Source: Rahnella victoriana (GTDB lineage Bacteria; Pseudomonadota; Gammaproteobacteria; Enterobacterales; Enterobacteriaceae). From it: a DNA stretch of 64,000 bases. The DNA lies in NCBI RefSeq assembly GCF_004330295.1, contig NZ_SJOJ01000005.1, forward strand, positions 1 through 64,000. The letters are read 5' to 3'. Position numbers and translations under genes: made by a program. Numbering within the stretch: the stretch's first letter is position 1; every line of letters begins with the position of its first letter. The notes beneath the pieces were generated by a model. The model was not told the DNA's origin. It ran no database searches and worked only from the letters and a program-made list of their open reading frames with translations. Below are positions 17,550 to 28,366 of the stretch, one piece after another.

Positions 17550-18647
17550 ATGAAATCAATACATCATATTCCACCGCATGAACCCTGGTCTGACACCCCT
17601 TCCGGCTGGGCCTCTGAAACGGGCGGCACGACCGGCGGGGGCGAAAGGCCCGTCCTCAGTTATTACGTGACCAATATCGAAGAACTGCGGGAGGCGCTCA
17701 ACGAGTCCGGCGACCATCACAAATGCATCTGGGTTGGCGGTGTGATTGACGCCAGCGGCGGTTCGCCTTATCTCAACCGGCAGGATCAGTCGCGGCGGGG
17801 ACGGATATTCATCAGCAGCAATACCACGCTGATAGGTATCGATCAGAATGCGAAGTTTATCGAAAGCGCGCTGATCGTTCAGGATGTCCACAATGTCATT
17901 ATCCACAACCTGTTTATCGAAAATCCGGTGGATGTCGACCCGCAGTTTGAAGAGGGTGACGGCTGGAACGCCGAATGGGACGGGCTGAGCATTATCCGCG
18001 CCCATCATGTCTGGGTCAGTAATGTGGCCTTCAGTGACGGGCGTTTCACCATGGACATGTACAAAATTGTCGATGGCTGGAAATACGTGCAGCATGATGG
18101 CGCGTTAGACATCAAGCGGGCGTCGGATTACATCACCGTCTCGCGTTGCTTCTTTACGCTGCATGATAAAACAATCCTGATTGGCCACAGCGACGGCAAT
18201 GACGCGGAAGACAGCGGCAAATTGCGCGTCACCTTCCATGACAATGTCTTTCACCGCATCGTGCAGCGCACGCCGCGCGTGCGGTTTGGCGACATTCATC
18301 TTTATAACAACCTGTTCGACAATGATGTCGCGGATCCGATTTACAAATACCAGTACAGCTTTGGTATCGGTAAAGACTCCCGCACGCTGTCGGAGCTGAA
18401 TGTGTTTAATGTGAAAGGGCTGACCGATCACTGCAAATTATATAAAGGCTTTGGCGGCGAATATCTGCATGACGCGGAGTCAGTGTTCAACTGTACACGG
18501 GGGGATTTTAACGGCTGCGGTTTCAACCACACGTCTGTTCTGCGTCCGCCGTACTGTTATTTCCCGCAACGGGAACTGACGGAAGAGGTGCAAAACGCCC
18601 TGCGGGAAGCCGCCGGTAACGTGCATAATTACCGTATCTGGGTGTGA
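17550..18647 (+). CDS. Pectate lyase, polysaccharide lyase family 1
   Basis: This 365-residue protein shows the parallel beta-helix pattern of PL1 enzymes: the WVGGVIDASGG opening, NVIIHNLFIENP, the calcium-binding acidic stretch EWDGLSII with DGALDIKRASDYIT, and the catalytic region around RTPRVRFG with HLYNNLFDN. PL1 enzymes cut polygalacturonate by beta-elimination. The start (AAGGAG upstream, N-terminus MKSIHHIPPHEP) gives no hydrophobic segment, so no Sec or Tat signal peptide is visible, whereas most pectate lyases are secreted. It could act on imported oligomers in the cytoplasm or leave by another route. A strong terminator follows. Confidence 0.88.
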   Translation: MKSIHHIPPHEPWSDTPSGWASETGGTTGGGERPVLSYYVTNIEELREALNESGDHHKCIWVGGVIDASGGSPYLNRQDQSRRGRIFISSNTTLIGIDQNAKFIESALIVQDVHNVIIHNLFIENPVDVDPQFEEGDGWNAEWDGLSIIRAHHVWVSNVAFSDGRFTMDMYKIVDGWKYVQHDGALDIKRASDYITVSRCFFTLHDKTILIGHSDGNDAEDSGKLRVTFHDNVFHRIVQRTPRVRFGDIHLYNNLFDNDVADPIYKYQYSFGIGKDSRTLSELNVFNVKGLTDHCKLYKGFGGEYLHDAESVFNCTRGDFNGCGFNHTSVLRPPYCYFPQRELTEEVQNALREAAGNVHNYRIWV

Positions 18648-18652
18648 TTCTC

Positions 18653-18695
18653 CGCCGTGATGCCCCGTACCGCAGGGCATCACGGCGATGTTTTT
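18653..18695 (+). terminator. Strong intrinsic terminator after the pectate lyase
   Basis: A perfect 13-bp stem (18653-18665 with 18675-18687, 9-nt loop) is followed by atg and a T5 run. It lies between the convergent lyase and amidohydrolase genes, and its T tract serves the lyase direction. Confidence 0.9.
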
Positions 18696-20145
18696 ACAGC
18701 GTATTTTTGAGGATCTCCCCGTCTTTGACGATCACGCGAAACGCCTCTTCCGGCTGCGCAATCAGATCGATATCCGTCAGCGGATCGCCTGCCACCACAA
18801 TCATATCGGCATACGCCCCGGCTTCTATGACGCCAATTTTCCCCGGATAAGGATTGCGCGGGCCGGACAGGGCGCATAATTGGGCATTCACACTGGTGGC
18901 CATTTTCAGAATTTCCGGCGGCGTATACCAGCGTTTCAGTTTGGCTAACTGCGCGCCCTGACGGGTGGCGAGCCGGGCGTCAAACAAGGTGTCCGTGCCC
19001 CAGGCGGTGTCGATCTGATATTTTTTTGCCAGTTGATAGGCCGTGTCAGTGCCTGCCGACATCACCCGCTGCTTGGCGCGTGACGCCGGAGTGGCCATCG
19101 GCACGGCATCTTCATCGTTCAGGAAAGGTTGCAGACACCACCAGATGTGCTGTTTCGCCATCTGCTGCACGGTTTCCTCATCCACCAGCTGACCGTGTTC
19201 AATGCACTTCACGCCGCCTTTTATCGCCATAGTCACCGCCCGCGCGGTATACGCATGCACCGTGACGTACGTTCCCCAGTTTTCAGCCGCGGTGACGGCG
19301 GCCTGAATCTCCGCCACCGATCCTTCGGTGACATCAATGCCGTCATACAGGGACGCCACGCCGCCGCCCGCCATAAATTTCACCTGCGATGCGCCGCGCA
19401 TAAGCTGTTCCCGCGCGCGCAGCAGCACCTGATCGGCACCGTCGGCAATCGCCGTAATGCCCACCCGTTCGATATAACTCAGGCTGTCTCCCGGCGCACG
19501 CGGCACTTCATGCAGCAGGCGAAAATCGCCGTGCCCGCCGGTTTGCGAGATAAAGGCGCCGGAAGGATAGATGCGCGGTCCGGCGGTGATGCGTTCGTCA
19601 ATCGCCCGTTTCAGACCAAAAACCGGCCCGCCCATATCCCGCACGGTGGTAAAGCCGCGCAGCACCGTCGCCTTGGCCTCTGCAATCGCCAGCGCCTGGA
19701 TATAACTGAAGTCAGCGGTCATGGCGGTCATCATCGACGGGCGGGCCATGATGGCGTGCCAGTGGGCATCAATCAGCCCCGGCATCAGCACGCCGCCCGC
19801 CCCGTCAATGACGTCAATTCCGGCGGGCAGCGGCGTCCCCGCAGGCTCAACGGCGTTGATTTTATTGCCTTCGACAATGACCTGTAGCCCTTCGCGCAGG
19901 GCATCGGACATCCCGTCAAAAATACGCACGTTGATAAAGGCTTTCAGCGGCGCAGACGGAGCCGGGTTTTCGTCGTGTGGCGAACTGGCGTCGGACAGGG
20001 CAGCGGAAACCGTCGCGGCGGTGATCGGCGGGGCTTTTGCCGCTTCCTCTGTCAGCACGGTATTGATACGTCTGAACGCGGGGCTGTGACACAGACAGGC
20101 CTCAGAATGTTCATGGAGAGGGTAGATCAACGATATTTGTGGCAT
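18694..20145 (-). CDS. Metal-dependent amidohydrolase with an unusual N-terminal extension
   Basis: This 483-residue enzyme belongs to the imidazolonepropionase/Xaa-Pro dipeptidase branch of amidohydrolases. Metal and catalytic residues are visible: HxH in DAHWH, Lys in VKFMAGGG, His in VTVHAYT, His in CIEHGQ and Asp in WGTDTL. The composite beta domain (FINVRIFDG at the front, GAYADMIVVAGDPL at the back) brackets the barrel. About 68 residues precede the usual start. They are Ala/Pro-rich, contain two Cys, and have no signal peptide, yet a good GAGGAG ribosome site supports the long start. The substrate is unknown. The gene is divergent from the 6-phospho-beta-glucosidase. Confidence 0.85.
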   Translation of the reverse strand: MPQISLIYPLHEHSEACLCHSPAFRRINTVLTEEAAKAPPITAATVSAALSDASSPHDENPAPSAPLKAFINVRIFDGMSDALREGLQVIVEGNKINAVEPAGTPLPAGIDVIDGAGGVLMPGLIDAHWHAIMARPSMMTAMTADFSYIQALAIAEAKATVLRGFTTVRDMGGPVFGLKRAIDERITAGPRIYPSGAFISQTGGHGDFRLLHEVPRAPGDSLSYIERVGITAIADGADQVLLRAREQLMRGASQVKFMAGGGVASLYDGIDVTEGSVAEIQAAVTAAENWGTYVTVHAYTARAVTMAIKGGVKCIEHGQLVDEETVQQMAKQHIWWCLQPFLNDEDAVPMATPASRAKQRVMSAGTDTAYQLAKKYQIDTAWGTDTLFDARLATRQGAQLAKLKRWYTPPEILKMATSVNAQLCALSGPRNPYPGKIGVIEAGAYADMIVVAGDPLTDIDLIAQPEEAFRVIVKDGEILKNTL

Positions 20146-20271
20146 AACGCAACGCTCCTCATCGGATGCACGGATGTCATCAACGTATTGTATTCAGACG
20201 TAAAGTTAAGAAATAAATATAGCCGTCAATTATATGAGTTGTATTATCAGTTCATTGAATCAATAAGTTAA

Positions 20272-21732
<1,461 letters not shown>

Positions 21733-21776
21733 CGCCGTCTGCTCTTCGCCGCATTCCCGCCCGGCTGGCGTAAACG

Positions 21777-21810
21777 AAAACGGCGACACAGTAAAACGTG
21801 TCGCCGTTTT
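21777..21810. terminator. Bidirectional terminator between bgl-type gene and LysR
   Basis: A perfect 13-bp inverted repeat (21777-21789 with 21798-21810, 8-nt loop) has A4 and T4 flanks. It lies between convergent genes and can serve both. Confidence 0.85.
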
Positions 21811-21832
21811 GTCTTCAGCGCTTCTCCGGCGC

Positions 21833-22785
<953 letters not shown>

Positions 22786-23038
22786 GATGCATCCATTTTA
22801 GCCCGATTTCCGTTATGAATGGCAGGGGTTATCCTTTCCGCCGCACAGGCTGTAATAAATATCGCAAAAAGATAAATCTTAAAATTTTTATGTGGATAAG
22901 TTGCGATATGTAACATCTCTATTATCTTTTTTAAGAGTCATAAAAATTAATCCGGCGGCGCTGTACCCCGTGTGAGGCAGAGCGGCGGATTAATGACCCG
23001 ATTCCCAACAGGGAATGATTACTTTTTGAGGATAAGGA

Positions 23039-25018
23039 ATGAAACTTAAATTGATAGTCAAAAGTCTTGCTCTGGCAGGGCTGCTTTCATCCACAACGCT
23101 CACACCGCTCTATGCACAGGTTGCCCCGAAGGACGCCACGGCAGCCACCAAACAAGCCAATGACGCGCTTTATAATCAGCTTCCGTTCTCTGACAACACC
23201 GATTTTACCAATGCCCATAAAGGATTCATTGCGGCAATCCCGGCTGATGTGATCAAAGGGGAGCAGGGCAATGTGGTCTGGGATCCGCAGAAATATGCCT
23301 TTATCAAGGAAGGCGATAAAGCGCCGGACAGCGTGAATCCCAGCCTCTGGCGACAATCTCAGTTAATCAATATCAGCGGTCTGTTTGAAGTGACCGACGG
23401 CGTGTACCAGATCCGCAACCTCGATCTTTCCAATATGACCATTATTGAAGGGAAAGAAGGGATTACGGTGGTTGACCCCTTAGTGTCGGCAGAAACGGCA
23501 AAAGTGGGCATGGATTTATACTATAAAAATCGTGGCAAAAAACCGGTGGTCGCGGTGATTTATACCCACAGCCACGTTGACCACTACGGTGGCGTGCGCG
23601 GCGTGGTTGACGAAGCGGATGTGAAATCCGGCAAGGTGAAAATTTATGCCCCGGCCGGATTTATGGATGAAGCGGTGTCCGAAAACATCATGGCCGGTAA
23701 CGTCATGAGCCGCCGCGCCAGTTATATGTACGGCAACCTGCTGCAACCCGATGCGAAAGGACAGGTCGGTGCCGGGCTGGGGACAACCACCTCTGCCGGG
23801 ACCGTCACGCTGATCGCGCCGACCAACTACATCACCAAAACCGGCCAGAAAGAGACCATCGACGGGCTGACCTACGATTTCATGATGGCGCCGGGTTCGG
23901 AAGCGCCTTCCGAGATGCTGTGGTATGTCGAAGAGAAAAAAATGATCGAAGCGGCAGAGGATATTACTCATACGCTGCATAACACCTACTCGCTGCGCGG
24001 GGCAAAAATTCGTGATCCGCTGGCGTGGTCAAAATACATAAACGATGCGATCAACCGCTGGGGCGATAAAGCGGAAATTATTATGGCGCAGCACCACTGG
24101 CCAACCTGGGGTAACGATAACGTCGTTAAGCTGATGAAAAGCCAGCGCGATATGTACCGCTACATCAACGACCAGACCCTGCGTCTGGCCAATACCGGCC
24201 TGACCCGTGATGAAATTGCGGCGAACTTCAAACTGCCGGATGGCTTAGCCAAAACCTGGGCCAGCCGCGGCTATTACGGCTCTGTCAGTCACGACGTCAA
24301 AGCCACCTATGTGCTGTATCTCGGCTGGTTTGACGGCAACCCGGCCACACTGGATGAACTGCCACCGGAAGAAGCCGCGAAGAAATTCGTCGATTACATG
24401 GGCGGAGCGGACAATATCCTGAAAAAAGCCAAAGAGGACTTTGATCAGGGGAATTACCGCTGGGTGGCGCAGGTGGTCAGCAAAGTGGTCTTTGCCGATC
24501 CGAATAACGAGGCGGCACGTCACCTCGAGGCGGATGCGCTGGAGCAGTTAGGCTATCAGGCGGAGTCTGGTCCGTGGCGTAACTTCTATCTGACCGGCGC
24601 GCAGGAACTGCGTAACGGCGTGCAAAAACTGCCAACGCCGAACACGGCCAGCCCGGATACGGTTAAAGCGATGTCGCCGGAGATGTTCTTCGACTACCTC
24701 GGCGTGCATATCAACGGCGAGAAAGCGGCGAATGCGAAGGCGGTATTTAACGTCGATCTGGGCAGTGACGGCGGCAAGTACAAGCTGGAGCTGGAAAATG
24801 GCGTGCTGAACCATACGGCGAATGCCGAAGCGAAAGACGCCGATGCCACCATTGTGCTGAACCGCGACACCCTGAATAAAATCATCCTGAAGGAAGAGAC
24901 TCTGAAACAGGCTGAAGATAAAGGGGATGTGAAGGTGACCGGCAACGGTGCCAAACTGGACGAGATGCTGGGATACATGGATAAGTTTGAGTTCTGGTTC
25001 AATATCGTCACACCGTAA
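23039..25018 (+). CDS. Periplasmic alkylsulfatase, metallo-beta-lactamase fold (SdsA/BDS1-like)
   Basis: This 659-residue protein has a signal peptide (cleaved near PLYAQ). The metallo-beta-lactamase domain has the zinc motif THSHVDH (H177, H179, D181, H182), a further Glu-rich metal region (EAAEDITH) and a dimerisation domain. A C-terminal SCP2-like domain (from about residue 530, FDYLGVHINGEKAA) follows. This is the order of BDS1, SdsA1 and YjcS. The family hydrolyses linear primary alkyl sulfates, such as dodecyl sulfate, to alcohol and sulfate. A divergent LysR gene and a clean terminator mark it as a single-gene unit. Confidence 0.92.
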   Translation: MKLKLIVKSLALAGLLSSTTLTPLYAQVAPKDATAATKQANDALYNQLPFSDNTDFTNAHKGFIAAIPADVIKGEQGNVVWDPQKYAFIKEGDKAPDSVNPSLWRQSQLINISGLFEVTDGVYQIRNLDLSNMTIIEGKEGITVVDPLVSAETAKVGMDLYYKNRGKKPVVAVIYTHSHVDHYGGVRGVVDEADVKSGKVKIYAPAGFMDEAVSENIMAGNVMSRRASYMYGNLLQPDAKGQVGAGLGTTTSAGTVTLIAPTNYITKTGQKETIDGLTYDFMMAPGSEAPSEMLWYVEEKKMIEAAEDITHTLHNTYSLRGAKIRDPLAWSKYINDAINRWGDKAEIIMAQHHWPTWGNDNVVKLMKSQRDMYRYINDQTLRLANTGLTRDEIAANFKLPDGLAKTWASRGYYGSVSHDVKATYVLYLGWFDGNPATLDELPPEEAAKKFVDYMGGADNILKKAKEDFDQGNYRWVAQVVSKVVFADPNNEAARHLEADALEQLGYQAESGPWRNFYLTGAQELRNGVQKLPTPNTASPDTVKAMSPEMFFDYLGVHINGEKAANAKAVFNVDLGSDGGKYKLELENGVLNHTANAEAKDADATIVLNRDTLNKIILKEETLKQAEDKGDVKVTGNGAKLDEMLGYMDKFEFWFNIVTP

Positions 25019-25025
25019 TCTGTCT

Positions 25026-25056
25026 CTCCCTGTGGCATCCCCGCCACAGGGAGTTT
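25026..25056 (+). terminator. Intrinsic terminator after the alkylsulfatase
   Basis: An 11-bp stem (25026-25036 with 25043-25053, 6-nt loop) is followed by a T3 run, 8 nt after the stop codon. Confidence 0.8.
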
Positions 25057-25159
25057 CCTGCATTCACTTCCTGCTTTGCCATTTCTCCTTCTGTTCCCTT
25101 ATGAGATATATTAGGCGCACTTTCGTTAAACGATCTCTCTATCACAGGTAACATCGGCA

Positions 25160-25507
25160 ATGGCTCTGATCCCAAAAAACTATGCGCGGCTGGAAAGCGG
25201 CTACCGCGAGAAGGCCCTTAAAATCTATCCGTGGGTCTGCGGACGCTGCACGCGGGAATTTGTGTATTCAAACCTGCGGGAGTTAACGGTTCACCATATC
25301 GATCACGACCACACCAACAACCCGGAAGACGGCAGTAACTGGGAACTGTTGTGTCTGTATTGCCACGACCACGAACACTCGAAATACACCGAAGCTGACC
25401 AGTACGGCACCCGCGTGGTGGCAGGCGAGGACGCGCAAAACGATGTTGAGGCGGCGACGTACAATCCTTTTGCTGATTTGAAATCGATGTTTGATAAGAA
25501 GAAGTAA
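25160..25507 (+). CDS. yajD: HNH nuclease family protein YajD
   Basis: This 115-residue protein is nearly identical along its length to E. coli YajD. It has a CGRC and CLYC pair of Cys doublets that should bind zinc, and an HNH core (LTVHHIDHDHTNNP ... LLCLYCHDHEHS). HNH proteins cut or bind nucleic acid, but the cellular role of YajD is not known to me. It is a single gene between the sulfatase terminator and the LysR gene. No clear terminator follows, only a short stem without T tract near 25515-25534. Confidence 0.95.
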   Translation: MALIPKNYARLESGYREKALKIYPWVCGRCTREFVYSNLRELTVHHIDHDHTNNPEDGSNWELLCLYCHDHEHSKYTEADQYGTRVVAGEDAQNDVEAATYNPFADLKSMFDKKK

Positions 25508-25602
25508 GGGCGGGGGCAGCTTGTGGGGGCTGCCGTTGTCGGCAATTTTACGTTAAGACTATACGTTAAAGTATCCTCTTGATTTTCATTCAGGCGCCTG
25601 TG

Positions 25603-26523
25603 ATGTCAACCGTGATTTCTACCGAATCTTTTAGCAACATCGTCCATTTTGTGACGGCGGCAAACTCAGGCAGTTTTACCGAAGCCGCTGAGCAACTGGG
25701 CGTGTCGAAATCGGCCATCGGCAAAAGTATTCAGCGGCTTGAGCATAACCTCGGCATCACGCTCTTTCATCGCACCACCCGTAAAATCAGCCTGACGACC
25801 GAGGGCGAAGCCTATCTGGTCAGTTGTCAGAGTGCGCTTGAAACCCTGCAAATGGCAGAGCTGGCGCTGCGTTCAAAACTGACTGAACCCACCGGCACCG
25901 TGAGGATCGATCTGCCTGCGGCCTTTGGTCGTTCGGTGATGATGCCGGTGCTGATGGACATGACAAAACGCTATCCTCATCTGAAACTGACCATCACCTT
26001 TAACGACCGCATTATTGACCCGCTGGATATGGGTTTCGACCTCGCTATCCGTTTTGGTCCGGTGAAAGACACCACCGATCTCATCGCCCGTAAACTCAAC
26101 GATCAGCATCTGATTATTTGCGCCTCTCCTGACTATATCTCGACTTACGGCACCCCTGACACGCTGTCCGATCTGGCACATCACCGCTGCATTCTGGCCT
26201 GGCGTGGTGGAGCGCCGCTTAGCTGGCGGATCCGTGATGAGGGCGGGAAGGAGATCAGGCTTAAACCCGTGCCTTTTCATCAAATCAGTGATGGCGATGC
26301 AATGATTGATGCCTGCATTGCCGGAGCCGGTTTAATTCAGTTTCCCGAAGCGTTACTGCGCCCGCATATTCAGAATGGCAGGTTAGTGCCGCTGCTGAGC
26401 ACCTGCAATCCCGCGCCCACCGAACTCAATGTGATATGGCCGCGCGCCCGGCATTTGCTGCCCGGCGTTCGCTTTATTATTGATGAGTTAATTGCGTTAG
26501 CCGCGCAGAAAGCCTTCGAATGA
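25603..26523 (+). CDS. LysR-family transcriptional regulator
   Basis: ATG 25603 gives 306 residues. A TTG at 25579 would add eight. The winged helix region is FTEAAEQLGVSKSAIGKSIQ, and the effector domain contains MGFDLAIRFGPVKD, typical of the branch that includes many single-gene activators of redox or exporter genes. Direct repeats ACGTTAA at 25550 and 25563, just upstream, could be its own operator. It is followed on the same strand by a tautomerase, a monooxygenase-fold protein and a hydrolase, with a palindrome in the first gap. It probably controls these three genes. Confidence 0.9.
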   Translation: MSTVISTESFSNIVHFVTAANSGSFTEAAEQLGVSKSAIGKSIQRLEHNLGITLFHRTTRKISLTTEGEAYLVSCQSALETLQMAELALRSKLTEPTGTVRIDLPAAFGRSVMMPVLMDMTKRYPHLKLTITFNDRIIDPLDMGFDLAIRFGPVKDTTDLIARKLNDQHLIICASPDYISTYGTPDTLSDLAHHRCILAWRGGAPLSWRIRDEGGKEIRLKPVPFHQISDGDAMIDACIAGAGLIQFPEALLRPHIQNGRLVPLLSTCNPAPTELNVIWPRARHLLPGVRFIIDELIALAAQKAFE

Positions 26524-26524
26524 T

Positions 26525-26543
26525 TGTAGACTCCAGTTCTACA
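26525..26543. promoter_or_regulatory. Candidate LysR operator before the tautomerase gene
   Basis: TGTAGA-N7-TCTACA is a perfect inverted repeat directly after the LysR stop codon and about 100 nt before the tautomerase. This is where an activator of the three downstream genes would bind. Confidence 0.45.
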
Positions 26544-26645
26544 CTCTGTCCTCTTTTAGCCTGTTTATCCACCTAAGCTATCCGCGTAGGATTTCTTCAA
26601 CGTCAGCCTGACTGACCTTTTATCCATTTCTGAAGGAGTTCTGCC

Positions 26646-26843
26646 ATGCCTGTAGTCAATATCCAGATGTTTGAAGGCCGTGATGAGGCTAAACCTGCTA
26701 TCGCTAAAGCGGTGACCGACGCTATCGCTACTCACGCCAACGTCGATCCCCAATATGTCTATGTCATTTTCAACGACGTCACCACCGACAACTGGGCAAT
26801 CTCAGGTGAGCTTTTTTCTGAAACACTGAAAAAATCGAGCTGA
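26646..26843 (+). CDS. 4-oxalocrotonate tautomerase family protein
   Basis: This 65-residue protein starts Met-Pro, so Pro becomes the N-terminal catalytic base after Met removal. It has the beta-alpha-beta fold pattern of the family (VVNIQMFEGR, helix, YVYVIFNDV). A good GAAGGAG site precedes ATG. Members move protons in small keto-enol substrates, often in aromatic breakdown. With a monooxygenase-fold protein and an alpha/beta hydrolase next door, a role in degradation or detoxification of a small aromatic or quinone compound is a reasonable guess. Confidence 0.88.
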   Translation: MPVVNIQMFEGRDEAKPAIAKAVTDAIATHANVDPQYVYVIFNDVTTDNWAISGELFSETLKKSS

Positions 26844-26966
26844 CATCCGGCGTTTCTTGATCATATCCGCCGTTGTGCTCCGCGCATAACGGCCTGTTCC
26901 TCCTGCAGGGAATGTCTCCCGCTCCTCTTTGCCCGCTTTCCTGCTGCCCTGACTTTGGAAATCATG

Positions 26967-27320
26967 ATGAAAAATGAAATCACCTGCGTGTTTAACCTGG
27001 CCGTCAGTGACGGACAATTCCCTGCATTTAAAGAATTAGTATCACGCGTGGTGGACGCCACCCGTAAAGAGCCCGGCACGCTGAGTTATGTCTATAGCAT
27101 GAGTGACGATCAGAAAACGACCCACATCGTCGAGCGTTACCGTCAGGAAGATCTGGTGAGCCATGTTGATCACACCTTCGCACCTTTTGCCGAAACCTTT
27201 CTCTCGTTAGTTACCATCACCAGCCTGACGGTTTATGGCGAACCCGATGATGAAATCCGCAAACGGTTAGATCCGTTTGGTGCCGTGTATATGACCCCCT
27301 TTGACGGATTTACCCGTTAA
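26967..27320 (+). CDS. ABM-domain (antibiotic biosynthesis monooxygenase fold) protein
   Basis: This protein of about 117 residues starts at ATG 26967 or 26964 (GGAA at 26957-26960). It contains the ferredoxin-like ABM pattern: FNLAVSDGQF, EPGTLSYVYSMSDD, HIVERYRQEDLVSHV and FLSLVTITSLTVYGEP. The conserved acidic and His residues of quinol monooxygenases such as YgiN are present in outline. The family often acts on quinols without cofactor. It lies in a run of LysR, tautomerase, this gene and hydrolase. The next gene starts 25 nt downstream. Confidence 0.82.
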   Translation: MKNEITCVFNLAVSDGQFPAFKELVSRVVDATRKEPGTLSYVYSMSDDQKTTHIVERYRQEDLVSHVDHTFAPFAETFLSLVTITSLTVYGEPDDEIRKRLDPFGAVYMTPFDGFTR

Positions 27321-27345
27321 CGCCCTGAATCGTATAGGTATGTTA

Positions 27346-28242
27346 ATGAATAAAATATTCATCAGTCTTTTCGCACTTTGCCTGTCGGCAATAACCGTAC
27401 ATGCTGCCGAAATACCGCCAAATCAACCTTTGCATTGGTTCGGACAGCAACCGGATAGCTACCAGAGCGCCACCCCTTACGGCAACAATGCCGGGGCCGG
27501 ACATTATGTGCAGTCGGGTGACGCTAAAATTTATTATGAAGTTTATGGATCGGGTGAACCGGTTGTGCTTCTGCACGGCGGAGTCGTGGGTTCGATGGCA
27601 GAAATGGGTGAGTTTGCTGACAAACTTAAAAACGATCATCTTGTCATTATGGTGAATACCCGTGGACACGGAAAATCGGACATCGGCACCGTCATGCCAG
27701 ACTATCAACAAAAGGCTAAAGATCTGCATGAGGTGCTTTCTGCCTTAAATATTTCAAAAACAGATGTTATCGGTTTTAGTGATGGTGCTTATACGGGGTA
27801 TCAGTTTGCAGCCGATTATCCGCGACAGATTAACAAACTGGTGGCGATAGGTGCGGGTGAATGGAAGAAGGGCTTTGTGCAAGGCGGGCGTAAAGATCGA
27901 AGTGCTCCTTTGCAGTCTGTTATTGATCTCGATCCGCGGTACTGGGCAGAGCAAGCACAAATACGGCCGCAACCCGATAAAATGAAAGAATGGTTCAAAC
28001 AAGCTAATCAGCAATACGATCAGACCACCGTCGGCAAGCCACTCTTTGACGCTATTCATGCGCCAGTGCTTGTCATGGCAGGGGAAAAGGATATCAATGC
28101 GCCCCTGGATACGGTGATTGCTGCCTATAAAATGCTGCCCAATGCGCGTCTCGCCATTATTCCTGATGCCCCACATCCTGCTTTTACCGTCAATTTCGAT
28201 GCGGTATGGGCGGGTATCAGGCCGTTTTTAGCGGGCAAATAA
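27346..28242 (+). CDS. Periplasmic alpha/beta hydrolase
   Basis: This 298-residue protein starts at ATG 27346, with AGG 7 nt upstream. Upstream in-frame starts would bury the signal peptide. The signal peptide (FISLFALCLSAITVHA) implies export. The alpha/beta hydrolase core shows the oxyanion HGGV motif, the nucleophile in GFSDG, an Asp in AGEKDINAP and the catalytic His in DAPHPAF. Ester or lactone hydrolysis is likely, but the substrate is unknown. It is last in the LysR-tautomerase-ABM group and is followed by a 10-bp hairpin. Confidence 0.88.
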   Translation: MNKIFISLFALCLSAITVHAAEIPPNQPLHWFGQQPDSYQSATPYGNNAGAGHYVQSGDAKIYYEVYGSGEPVVLLHGGVVGSMAEMGEFADKLKNDHLVIMVNTRGHGKSDIGTVMPDYQQKAKDLHEVLSALNISKTDVIGFSDGAYTGYQFAADYPRQINKLVAIGAGEWKKGFVQGGRKDRSAPLQSVIDLDPRYWAEQAQIRPQPDKMKEWFKQANQQYDQTTVGKPLFDAIHAPVLVMAGEKDINAPLDTVIAAYKMLPNARLAIIPDAPHPAFTVNFDAVWAGIRPFLAGK

Positions 28243-28255
28243 ACCGGGTATTGCC

Positions 28256-28281
28256 GGACAGCATCAGTGCGGATGCTGTCC
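28256..28281. terminator. Hairpin after the alpha/beta hydrolase
   Basis: A perfect 10-bp stem (28256-28265 with 28272-28281, 6-nt loop) lies 13 nt after the stop codon. It lacks a T run, so it may be an RNA-protecting structure or a weak terminator. Confidence 0.5.
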
Positions 28282-28300
28282 CTTATATCAGGCCATAACC

Positions 28301-28351
28301 CTAAACTTTTGCTGCCACCAGTTCCTCAAATCGCGTCGTATACGCCGGTGC
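28301..28351 (-). pseudogene. Second copy of a umuC-like 3' end
   Basis: On the minus strand this stretch reads PAYTTRF-EELVAAKV-stop, directly comparable to the end of the intact umuC (PAYTTRF-SELLKVK-stop). Seven residues and 22 bases are identical. The copy is in frame just beyond the stop codon of the orphan hcp gene. It looks like a remnant of an earlier or foreign umuC end displaced by insertion of the hcp cassette. Confidence 0.65.
28329..28350. repeat. Direct repeat, left copy, bounding the orphan hcp cassette
   Basis: These 22 bases recur exactly at 29869-29890, 1540 bp away and in the same orientation. The right copy lies inside the last codons of umuC. Two exact copies flanking a short AT-rich cassette suggest an integration or recombination site. 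No integrase gene is present. Confidence 0.75.
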
Positions 28352-28366
28352 CCCAGAGGATAGGTA

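Noticed and set aside
19129-19887. 252-residue frame antisense to the amidohydrolase
   Set aside because: The minus-strand gene shows clear catalytic motifs; this is an open mirror frame in GC-rich DNA.
25515-25534. Terminator after yajD
   Set aside because: Only a six-base-pair stem without a T tract; not convincing.
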